Source of the DNA: Isochrysis galbana
Lineage: Eukaryota > Haptophyta > Isochrysidales > Isochrysidaceae
Assembly (NCBI GenBank): GCA_018136815.1
Contig: CM030932.1
Span: 5,184,407 to 5,248,406 of the forward strand
Direction of reading: 5' to 3'
Length of the DNA: 64,000 bases
Part shown: piece by piece, positions 15,001 through 24,185 of the stretch
How the letters are laid out: each line of letters starts with the position of its first letter
Position numbering within the stretch: the first letter of the stretch is position 1
The notes under the pieces: model-generated
The model's input: the letters and a program-made list of their open reading frames with translations, nothing else
Databases searched by the model: none
Told to the model about the DNA's origin: nothing
Translations under genes and position numbers: made by a program

Positions 15001-16809
15001 CACCATCCCGGTACACAGATCCAGCGAAAGAAGAAAAGTCGCAAACAAAGGCGATCTCTTGTTCAGCTGAGTGCAGCTCCAACCTCATAAGAGCACATTC
15101 TTTTTCGTGCCTGACGCCAGCGAAGGCAGCCCTTGATCGTTCATCCTCCGCCACGGCTTCAGCAGCTATGCGCCGCCGATGACTAGTTTGCATACGAGTG
15201 CGAAATGCAGCGACCTCCTCTTTCAAACTATCACGATCGCGACGAAGCTGTGCAATGGTCTCGCGCGCCTCGTCCACGCCGGCTCGCAGCTTGACAAGCT
15301 CTTCCGCGTCGGCGATTGCCACTGCCTCAGATTTCCGCTGCCGTGCCAAAGCTTCTAGCTGAGCCCGAAGCCTTGATACTGCCTCCCGTGGCGGCGCTGT
15401 CACGCGCTCCGCAGTGGTCGGCGCCTCAGTCTTTGCCTTTACGCGACGGAGCTCAGATTTGAGCGCGCTAAGTTGTACGCGAAGAGCTGCAATCTCAGCG
15501 CTTTGCGCCTCGCTCGCACCCATGGATGGCCATGGAGCAATCACGGCATGGCTGTCAACATCAATTGAAGGTTGTGACGTTTGTGCGTTTTGCATCAGTT
15601 GTGGAGGGCAAAACGCAGTTTGGGTTTCGGTGGATACCGTAGTTGGGGAAGGTGTGCGGCCCTCGCGTGCATCCTTCAGGGCGCTGCTGACTGCTACGGA
15701 TGGCTGCTCGACGCCTAGCGCAGCACCCTTGTTCTCACGCCGCTCCACATCACATCTTAGGAGCTTTGCTTCCATGTGCATGATTTCCACTTCTCTCGCA
15801 GCTATCTCTGCACCCTGGGATAATATCTGAGACTCTCGCGATGTGATCAAAGCTTCCCGGGATGCCAACTCAGCTTCACACGCACAAATCTCAGCGCGTT
15901 TCCGGGAGAGCTCTGCAGCCAGGCGTTCCGAATGATCAAGCCGCTCTAGCTCCTCAACGCCGCGGCGAGCGATCTCTCGATCCTGTGCCTGCAATCGTCG
16001 ATCGCGCTCCTCGAGTTGTTCATCGCGCGCTTTGAGTGCGGCAGAAAGCACGGCATTGCGCACGTGCAGCGTCTCAAGCACGCTGTGTTGAGCTGCGAGC
16101 TGCTTTATGAGCGTTTGATCTCCCTGATACTCTTCGCTGTCGCTCATCCCAAAGGTCATTGCCGCATCGGTTGCCGATAGATGATCAGCAACCCCTAACG
16201 TTTCACCACCACGCTTATCCACATTGGCCGCAAAAGCGCCAGCTTGGCATGCGCTCAGCACCTCTGAGGCTGCGTGAAGACGACGGCGTGCTGCTTGCAG
16301 TGCAGCGGCTTGCACAATATACGCCTCTGTTACTTCGGACAGCTGCGATTCCAACAATCTAGCAGCAATGTCTTTGTAGCCCTCGTCTGAACTCTGTTGC
16401 CGCGCAGCACACGCCTCGCTCTCCAGCATTTCAAGCTCCGCCTGAGGCAGCGACGAAGAGAGTAGGTGATGAGCGTCGGCAATTTGATCGGGAAATGTGA
16501 GTAGGTTCCGACATATGTGAACGACCTGCGATTCTCCCGTGCAGCGAGAACGTTGAATTGTGCATAACGGCCGTGTGGCACCTGCAGCTCAGCGGCGACG
16601 CTTCGAAGCAGCGTGACTTCTGCATGAGCAGCCTCCAATAGCGGTCGAAGACGTGTCAATCCTGGCACCTTGGTCACTTTGAGCTCGACGGAGGCCAACC
16701 GGTCGACGGCATCACAGAGCGCCTCGACTGCGTGCAGCTCCCTCACAATTGCTACCTCTGCCTGCGCGGCGTTGCTCTCCTCCTCGATCGCAGGGAGTCG
16801 ACGAGCCAT
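1..16809 (-). CDS. Giant Ala/Glu-rich coiled-coil repeat protein (3'-incomplete)
   Basis: The frame is open from the ATG at 16809 to the left edge, apart from one intron. Exon 1 is 16582-16809 (76 residues, starting MARRLPAIEEE). The intron is 16442-16581 (140 nt, CAG/GTG donor, TCAG acceptor) and restores the frame. Exon 2 runs from 16441 past position 1 with no stop, about 5,480 codons. I checked the frame codon by codon through the non-repeat parts (2-2100 and 10802-16441). Residues 77-690 are coiled coil. About 690-1320 (plus positions 12.7-14.6 kb) are Ser/Pro/Thr-rich and look disordered. About 2110-4870 are the nested repeat. The rest is again Ala/Glu/Arg/Gln coiled coil. One TETQT motif near residue 343 looks like an LC8 site. 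No catalytic domain is visible. Composition suggests a structural, cytoskeletal or scaffold protein, but no named family is recognised. A short alternative intron (16442-16512, 71 nt) is also possible. Confidence 0.8.
2050..10330 (-). repeat. Nested tandem repeat inside the giant coiled-coil gene
   Basis: A 435-bp unit (145 residues) recurs with equivalent points at 3143, 3578, 4013, 5078, 5504, 6569, 7625, 8060, 8495 and 9962, plus a partial copy near 2100 and a diverged copy near 9270-9640. Runs of three, two, one and three units are separated by a second block of about 630 bp (210 residues; markers at 2620, 4555, 6046, about 7102 and about 9030). The super-periods are therefore 1935, 1491, 1056 and about 1930 bp. 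The units at 5078 and 6569 share the same 9-bp in-frame deletion (426 bp). Copies are nearly identical at the DNA level, and every length change is a multiple of three. This suggests recent unequal exchange under reading-frame selection. Confidence 0.92.
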
Positions 16810-17110
16810 CGTATTGGTAGCCCGATGCTGGAGTCGTCCCCTCGGCACGCTCCAGCCCCGCCGGCCTTCCTCTCTCACTCTCTCTGGGTCGCCCACCCCA
16901 CCCGAACCCCGGCGCCTGCCGTCCCGCCAAGCCCTCCCTACCCCCCACCCCGCCCCCTCCCGGCTCCGCCTTCCCTCCGCTCGCACCTCCTCTCCCCCCT
17001 CACCGCAACCGGATGGCCAGTGAGGGACGAAAAGCGCGCCAAAGCCGAAAAGAGCTGTAAATAAAGTATTGGGATTGTCGAGCGATCTGGATCTGGGTCC
17101 GATAACAATG
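16810..17110. promoter_or_regulatory. Presumed upstream region of the giant gene
   Basis: This GC-rich stretch lies just upstream of the giant gene's ATG. The plus strand carries CT-rich runs around 16865-16890, followed by cytosine-rich sequence to about 17005. No TATA box or clear ORF with family similarity is seen. Calling it promoter or 5' UTR rests on position alone. Confidence 0.3.
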
Positions 17111-18900
17111 ATATCTTACAGTGTTGGCTGCTTACGAAGAAATCTTATGAGAGTCTTAAGGTGGTACGCGGATGGGAAGCCCTGGGGGGGGGGGGGGGGG
17201 GGGGGCTGCCGGGAAGTGGGAGCGGGCAGCGGGGTGGGGGCGCCCCGGACAGCAGCAAGAGGGGGAGAGACAAGGGGGCACCAGCGGAATGGCACCCGGT
17301 GCTGATGGGGAGCCGGAGCCGTGCGATGAGGAGGACACCCGGGAACGCCCCCCCTCCAATCCCGAGCCTCTCTCCCGGCCAAGGTCGTCAAAGACCCCTG
17401 GGATGTCGAAGGCGAAGAAGCGCCGGCAGTCCTACTGCGCGCTAACGCCAAAGGAGGCTCTTGCCTCGAAGAGGAAGAGGAAGGCCCGTTCCCAACTCGA
17501 TTTCGGCTCTCCGGGGGCTGTAATGGCCTGCGCAAGGGGACGAGGCGCATCCTGCCACTCCCCACGCCGCCGGTCCCTCCCACTCCTCCAGCTCCGCCAC
17601 CCACCCCCCAAGATCGCGCTCTGAGAGGGTGGGTAGTGTGTGCCTGAAGTTCCGCCGGAAGGGCCTTCCCCTGAAGCGCGATCATTATTGTGCCTCGACT
17701 GACCTCGCTATCGCACATGTGAACGGAGTGGTGCTGAGGAACTTCGCCACCAAGCTTGCCGCGGCCGGCCTACCCGCGGACCCCCACATCACTATCGCGG
17801 TGGTGCCCATGAGGCAACCACCGCGGCTTGGGCGAGGCAGAGCGCCATCGCCGATCGCATCGCCAATCGTATATCGCCGGATAAGATTCTTACTACATTC
17901 ACGCGCACGCACATTCACACAAACGCGCGCAAAACTAATAGTAACAAAGTAAGAGCGCGCGGGGAAATTTCTGTGCCGCAAGAATGCCCCGCGCGGACTC
18001 GAAACGGCCGCGAGGGAGAAGTGAGAAGCAGAGACCTCAGTATAAACATACAGAGGTTAGAATGAGCATATGAGCATCCAAGATGCATGAGATGGATGTA
18101 TCCATGATAGATATGCATCTATGATGCACATATCATGGATGTATCCATGATACCCCCTCCTAAGCGGGGTACGGGTACGACGCTTACAACCAAACGTCGA
18201 AGAAGATTCACATCTCGCAGAGAGTCGAAGAAGAGAAGGAATCAAGACAGGTCTGGCGCAAGCACTGCTCGCACAGTGCTGGCTGTCTTCTTCTACAAGA
18301 TCGGCAGGGAGCGCACGCGTCTGGAATCCGAAGCCGGAGTCGAGACGGACGAACAGCACGAGGAAACGCAGCAGGGTGAAACAGCGGAGGGAGCATGTTC
18401 GAGCGACAGCGACAACAACGTGCCCAGCCTCTAAAAATGGGCCCCCCGCTGGAGTGCACTTCATGCGTTCAGCGCGGGGCTGTTCTGTTGCTACTGCACT
18501 TCCGTTGCTGCGCTTCCCATGTCCGCATGAGTGAATGAATCAGCTTGAGGATCTTGATTTGAATAGAACGGGTGTGTGCGCGCGGGCTTCGATGTGCGCG
18601 CGCGGGCTCCGCAGCTGTATGTGGCGTCGATGCCGCAGTTGCAGTTGGAGTGAAGGTGTGTGCGTGCAGTGCAGGTGCCTGCTTATTTTTCCCGATAACA
18701 TGGGTGGTGTGCCCCACCATTTGATCAATTTTGGCTCTCAGCTTGCAATCCCACGCGAGCACGATCAACAGCCACCTTGGCGGGCTACTGGCCGCCCAGC
18801 GCGCCCCGTTCACCGTGTCTTCACCTGCACCTGCAGCTCCTGCACTCTCACCTTCACTTGCACCTTCACTAAAGAAAAAACTTCGGACCAGCACCTTCCC
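17111..18900. other. Unassigned stretch with short open frames and a poly-G run
   Basis: There is a G homopolymer at about 17182-17206. Short plus-strand frames lie at 17172-17624, 17629-17952 and 18135-18434. The last is 99 residues, Lys/Arg-rich in the middle and Ser/Asp/Glu-rich at the end. None matches a family I recognise. Around 18050-18150 a short motif containing atggatgtatccatgata is repeated imperfectly. The stretch may hold exons of an unrecognised gene or a decayed mobile element. I cannot tell which. Confidence 0.3.
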
Positions 18901-18917
18901 AGTTGGAAAAAAATTTT

Positions 18918-19037
18918 ATTATGAGCGACTTGAGGCCCGTTTTCAGTATGAACGACAACGGCGGGCTCAAACCCAACGAGGAACCAGTGAAACTAGCCAC
19001 AAAGCTGAGGATAGCACACGCTGTCGAGGAACCCAAG
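18918..19037 (+). pseudogene. ORF fragment cut by the LTR insertion, related to 48440-48540
   Basis: The frame beginning MSDLRPVF reads to the first LTR base. A pattern of Phe, Asp-Asn, Leu, Pro, Leu-Ala, Lys, Ile, His and Val at matching spacings is shared with a frame at about 48440-48540. Both fragments end next to mobile-element debris, so both may be pieces of one element-encoded protein. The function is unknown. Confidence 0.3.
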
Positions 19038-19408
19038 TGTCGCATTCGCGAATCGACACTCGTTAGGCTTCGCTCTTCTCTTCGTCGTTCGGTATTTATC
19101 GTTATAATTCTCTCGTTCTCGTTCTCGGTCAAAAGCTTCGCTTGGATGCATGGGATCGTGGGTTGTGGAGCGCCCTCTCTCTTTCTCTCGAAAGAGAAGG
19201 GAAGTTTCCCTACCTTTCTTCCTCCCAGGCGCCTCGCAGATAGGTTTAATTTGCTATCTCCCCTGCGGTTCTTTATCTGCTTCTGGGGGCAATCAGGTTT
19301 AATTTGCGACCTCTTCGTATCTCCCCCTTAGGCACATCGCACTCCTTTCGTCTTATTTGGTAGGTCTCTTGGAATCTTGTGCAGCAGGATTGCCCCTCGT
19401 TTCCGTTA
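19038..19408 (+). repeat. LTR, left copy
   Basis: 371 bp, starting TGTCGCATTCGCGAATCGAC and ending CCGTTA just before the primer-site-like TGGTGCGATTCCC. It matches the right copy almost perfectly (A versus G near 19107), which implies a recent insertion. The boundary with the primer site is inferred from TGG. Confidence 0.88.
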
Positions 19409-21446
19409 TGGTGCGATTCCCAGTCTGCAAGCCGACGAACGGTCGTCCAGGTTGTCCTCTACGACCAGGGATTCTATCAACCTCTCCTACCTCGACGTCG
19501 GTACACCCAACGCCGAGGCGCTCAAGGAGGCACAGGCCGAGGACCCCGACTGCCACGACCTCATTCGCTTCCTCTCCTCGTCTCCCCACAACCCCGATCT
19601 CGATCACCGTCGTTTGCGCTGGCTCAGTCGCGAATCCTCGCGATGCCTGTTGCGATCTGGACTACTCTACCGGCGAGTGCCGACGAGAGATGGCGAGAAG
19701 CTCTGCCTCTACGTGCCGAAGACGATGCGCCGTGCCTACCTTGAAGCCTTTCACGACCACCTGTGCCACCTCGGCGACAACCGGATGGCGCGCCTTTTAC
19801 GCGACCGATATTTTTGGCCTGGGATGAACGCAGACGTCTGTGAGCACGTTCGCCAATGCCATGAATGCACTTTAGCTAAGCCTCCCTTCCGTCACCTCGC
19901 AGATCCAAAGGGACCGCAGGTCGGCGCCTATCCGTTCGACATCGTCTTCTGCGACGTCGTCTCGATGGCTCCTACGCACGACTTCATCAAGGGCTCTCGA
20001 GGCTTCGACAAGCTCCTCGTTTTCGTTGACTCGCTCACTCGTTGGATCGAGGCGGCCCCTCACAACGGCGACCCCTCGAGTGCCGACGCACTTCACGCCT
20101 TCATGTCATACGTCGTTTCTCGGCACGGAGTACCAAGGCAACTTCGCTCGGACTCCGGCAGCAACCTCGCTAGTCAACTCACCTCGATCATCCTCGAGCG
20201 CACCGGCACCGACCTACGGCCGAGCACTCCTCATCATCACGAGAGCGTGGGCCTGGTGGAACGAGCTCAGCAGACCTTGATCAACATGGCTCGCGCTACC
20301 GATGAAGGCGGCGGCCATTGGGTCGATCATCTTCCGTTCTTTCTAATGAGCATGCGCGCTTCAGCCAATCGCATTACCCGCATGTCGCCTGCTGCCTTGC
20401 TCTATGGCCGTGAGCTTCGCCTGCCTGCCCAGCTTTCTGATCCACCTGACACTGGCCCACCTCCCGAGTTACCTCAGGAAATTCGCTCGTACGCTTGGAA
20501 AATGCATTGTCGTTTAAAGGCGGCGTGGGCCGCGGCTTATGATGCAACTTTAGAATCTCAAGCCGACGCACTAGCCGACACGCTACGCACTCACTCTCCC
20601 CCCATCCAATTCGCTCCAGGTGATAGGGTGGTTCGCAAAATTCCAGGACACCGCAACAAGCTCCTCTACCACTATAGTGGACCCTACCGCATTGCTGAGG
20701 CGCTTGGCGCTGGCCGCTACCGACTACGCGACCAAGAAAATCGCCTCCTCTCCGAGGAGGTGCATGTGACTAACCTCCGTCCCTACTATACCCTCACAGA
20801 TGAAGATCCTGTCCAAACAGATGAGTATCTGGTTGATTCACTTCTTGACCGCAAGGGTCGAGGCGATTCAAGGCAGTATCTCGTCAAGTGGCGTGGTTAC
20901 GCGAAAGCTGCGGCCACATGGGAGCCGCTAGCCGAACTGCTTCGCCGCTGCGAGTCGCTCGTCACCGCCTATGATGATGCTCACCCCTTCCCGCCTCTTT
21001 GTAAGCCTCAGATGAGAAAGCGGGCTGCAGAATCACAATCTCAGACCGTCTCAACCCCGCCGACGTCACACGCGATCGAAGCTTCCGTGGGATCCGAGAC
21101 CACCGGCTCGGATCATCAGGCCCCGCGCCGCTCGCCTCGTCTCGCACCGTCCTCGCACAGTGGCCCCGTTGCTCATGTCTCCCATTCGCCCGTCTCAGCC
21201 CGCCCGTCTGTTGCCAACCCTGCAGGTCCAATGATGCGGCCGCAGCACGCGGTCTTCGTCCTCGGGCAGTGGTGGTATTCGTCTGGGTCGTCGCGTCGGT
21301 CGCCGTGGTTTGGCTCCCACGCATTTGCGCACGCTGCCCTTGCCTCGCCTACCTTCGTTCGCTGTCGCTCCGAGGCTCTCGCACGCCTGTCGCCATCGGA
21401 TCGCACCCTCGTCTCTCTCCTCGATACACCCTCTGCGTTCTTCTGA
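19409..21446 (+). pseudogene. Ty3/gypsy integrase with chromodomain (5'-deleted pol)
   Basis: The open frame runs from within the LTR (19377) to the stop at 21446, 689 codons. In that numbering, the HHCC zinc module is H126-X4-H131-X29-C161-X2-C164. The DDE core is D193, D259 and E295, with exactly 35 residues between the last two. A GPY/F motif lies near 430-440, and a chromodomain with the VKWRGY motif and TWEP lies near 490-540. A Ser/Pro-rich tail follows. In this family integrase inserts the cDNA, and the chromodomain steers it to particular chromatin. The frame is intact, but the gag-PR-RT-RH part is absent and the first codons are LTR-derived. It is therefore a deletion product that could act only in trans, if it is expressed at all. 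Confidence 0.93.
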
Positions 21447-22433
21447 CAGTCGCGACTGTCACGCCCCTCCGATATCTATCAACGCCGTCGTTTACGTTTG
21501 ATCGCGGTACGGGAACGTACGGGAATTCTTTTCCAGTTCCCCCCGCGGTCGCCGAATTTCCCCCCCGCGGCCGCCGAATAGTTCCCCCCCGCGGGAAGAG
21601 AGGTATGGCTCGCCCCCCCCTTTCGACCACGGAGGATGGATCTCCCTCCCCTTTCGCTGCGCTCTGTCAGGAGACCTCCGTACCTCGTCGTGTAGCTCGC
21701 GCGTGACGTGCCGAGCCCGTCGTGATATCTCGCCGCCTTTCGCCGTTGGCTGTTCGACTACTCATATATCGAAGAACAGGAGACGCCGCGTTGTAACTTG
21801 GGTGCCGCCACACCGCCCAAACATCCAGGTAAAACTCTCGTAAAAGAGAGAAGGGGATGGGTTGCAGCGTTGAGTCCTGCGGTCTGCCGCGCCGGCCGCC
21901 GATTCTACACCTTATCGTCCGGACGGGTGTGGTACTTCCTGTCTCTTCGATCGTCGCGCACTATTCTTATAGTTCGTCGTTCGCCGTTCGTCGTTCGTTC
22001 TTCGATTCTCGATTCTCGATTCTCGTCGTTCCGCGTTCTTCGTCGTTCGTTCTTCGATTCTCGATTCTCGATTCTCGTCGTTCCGCGTTCTTCGTTTCTC
22101 GCTCTCGATTCTCGATTCTCGTCGTTCCGCGTTCTTCGTTTCTCGTTCATCGATTCTCGATTCTCGTCGTTCCGCGTTCTTCGTTTCTCGCTCTCGATTC
22201 TCGATTCTTGTCGTTCCGCGTTCTCATCGGTCCTCGATTGTTCGTTGTTCGTAATTCGTAACTTCTCGATTTATTGTTTCATTCGCTCTTCGGATTTATT
22301 CGCTCTTCGCTCTTGGCTCATTCGGTCTCGTTCAGGATTGCTCTTCTGCCTTTCTCGTGGCTTGCTTGGAGCTCTCCGATGTCCGTTAGGTTCTCTTCAT
22401 TTCCTCGCGGGACGCTCGATCCTAGCAGGGGGG
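21447..22433 (+). other. 3' untranslated part of the chromovirus with a minisatellite
   Basis: About 990 bp between the integrase stop and the second LTR. From about 21990 to 22230 it holds tandem units built on cgattctcgattctcgtc and gttccgcgttcttcg, each roughly 45-55 bp. It ends in the polypurine tract that primes plus-strand synthesis in such elements. No coding family is seen. Confidence 0.7.
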
Positions 22434-22804
22434 TGTCGCATTCGCGAATCGACACTCGTTAGGCTTCGCTCTTCTCTTCGTCGTTCGGTATTTATCGTTA
22501 TGATTCTCTCGTTCTCGTTCTCGGTCAAAAGCTTCGCTTGGATGCATGGGATCGTGGGTTGTGGAGCGCCCTCTCTCTTTCTCTCGAAAGAGAAGGGAAG
22601 TTTCCCTACCTTTCTTCCTCCCAGGCGCCTCGCAGATAGGTTTAATTTGCTATCTCCCCTGCGGTTCTTTATCTGCTTCTGGGGGCAATCAGGTTTAATT
22701 TGCGACCTCTTCGTATCTCCCCCTTAGGCACATCGCACTCCTTTCGTCTTATTTGGTAGGTCTCTTGGAATCTTGTGCAGCAGGATTGCCCCTCGTTTCC
22801 GTTA
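22434..22804 (+). repeat. LTR, right copy
   Basis: Nearly identical to 19038-19408. It is followed by the same primer-site-like sequence starting at 22805 and then by unique leader sequence. It therefore serves as 3' LTR for the integrase part and as 5' LTR for the next, truncated element. Confidence 0.88.
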
Positions 22805-23265
22805 TGGTGCGATTCCCGTTCCAGACAAGATCGCCGACAGATCGCCCTTTGATCGTCGTCCGTCGTTGTCTGATTGGAGTGTTTGGGTTTGATTTCAGTC
22901 GAGTTATGTGAGAAAGTCGTGGGGCGAGAGTCGGGGTGTTTTCCTGGGTGTCTCTGTCCGTCGTCCTGTCGTCAGTCGTCATCCGTCGTCGCTCTCGCTC
23001 TCGTCGCTCTCGCTCTCGTAACACTCGTACCCAACAAACTCGCCTCGCCTCGCCAGCCCCTGCCATCACAGCCCTCCTCTCACTCGCCCTCGCCTCTCGC
23101 CGCTCGTTCCATGTCGTTCTCGCCGCCGTCCTCGCCCTCGCTCAAGCCCGCCTGCCCGCCTTCCTCTGCTGACGGGCTTCAGCCCGTCATCGTCTCCGAA
23201 GCCGTCTCCTCAGCCGCGCCTGCCGCCGGCTTGCCACCTTCCTCATTGCCCTCAGGCCCTAAGGG

Positions 23266-23650
23266 CCATCACAATTCGTCACCAAGGAGCAATAGAACAA
23301 GGACAAGGACGAATAAGCCAATGAAGCAACGACCAAGGAGATCACCGGGGACGCCGCGGGCCCGGCGCCACCCAAACAAACGACGCGAGCCCGGGCGGAC
23401 ACGCACACCAAGAGCGATAACTCAAAAGGCCTACCCGGCCCCCACACTCAGATGTAGGCCTTAGGTAGCGCACCAAGGCCGGACCCCGGAAACAGAAGAA
23501 AAAGGAATAAAGGGGGGCAGGGAAAGAGGTGGGGAAAGGGAAGTTAAGGGCGGTGTAGATGGAGAGGGATGATCCCGTCAATAGTAGGTGTGTAGCCCAG
23601 AAACTTCAGTTGGTTTTTTTGTGTTTTTTTTTATTGTACGGGCTCGCCCC
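23266..23650. repeat. Dispersed repeat B, copy 1
   Basis: The segment from about 23440 to 23640 is clearly similar to 39010-39205. Both contain a 'ggccggaccccggaaac' core, a purine-rich middle, 'gagttaagggcg' or a close variant, 'agtaggt', 'ccagaa' and a T-rich end. The element type is unknown. The T-run end would suit a retroelement tail, but no target duplication was found. Confidence 0.55.
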
Positions 23651-24185
23651 GGGGGGTGTCCGTGATGGAGTGAGGGGGGCGCGAGGCCCCCATTGACCCC
23701 CACTTGTAAAAGTAGGTTCCACAAAAGACAAAATAAGCGAGTGGTGCAAGCGATTTGCTACTTGCTACGATTCATCGCGAAGATCGACTTGCGGCTAGCA
23801 ATAAGGTAGGGCAGAGACTCCTTCGCTGCGTCTGCGATCGCACCATGCATCATGGATAATTGACCCTGCACCCTGCTCAAGTGGGTTTTGTGAGCTTTGC
23901 ATCGTCGGCAAACCATGCACCATCTATGGCACATACGATCCACGCTCCCACAAATAAAAGCGACGAGCGAGAGAATACGCAAAGGAGGCGCGACCTGTGC
24001 GCAATCCGCAAGCCACATTGTTGCAGGAACTACGACTGAGAGGCGTGGGAGTAGTGGTGCGATGATGACGGCGTGATCAAGTCGAATGGGCACGATTGAG
24101 ACGGATTGGCCACGTCGTCCTGTTGGGACCACGGAAGACGTGCTCGTGCACAGATAGCGGGGTCGTTGTGTAGATGGCCAAATAA
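23651..24185. other. Unassigned; possible short minus-strand exon
   Basis: The minus strand has an open frame of 124 codons at 23758-24132. Its last 45 residues (from KAHKTHLS) have a balanced amphipathic composition and follow a possible AG acceptor at about 23900. Nothing identifies it, and no partner exon is visible. It could be noncoding sequence between the chromovirus and the rhamnose gene. Confidence 0.2.

Larger units (their letters stand above)
19038..23265 (+). mobile_element. Rearranged Ty3/gypsy chromovirus: LTR, integrase, LTR, new 5' leader
   Basis: Two direct repeats of 371 bp (19038-19408 and 22434-22804) differ at one position seen by eye. Both begin TGTCGC, and both are followed by the same 13 bases starting TGGTGCG, which fits a tRNA primer-binding site. 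After the first LTR the sequence jumps straight into integrase, so gag, protease, reverse transcriptase and RNase H are missing. A purine tract (AGCAGGGGGG) precedes the second LTR. After the second LTR come a primer-site-like sequence, a leader and a short Ser/Pro-rich frame from the ATG at 23111 that may be a gag start. This frame breaks off near 23265. The structure is best read as two elements joined through one LTR, each then deleted. No flanking target duplication was found. Confidence 0.85.

Noticed and set aside
16442-16512. 71-nt alternative first intron of the giant gene
   Set aside because: It also restores the frame, but its donor (TAT/GTC) is weaker than CAG/GTG, and the added residues break the coiled-coil pattern.
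19409-19421. Full tRNA match of the primer-binding site
   Set aside because: Only the first dozen bases after TGG look usable. The conserved T-stem positions further on do not fit, so no tRNA is named.
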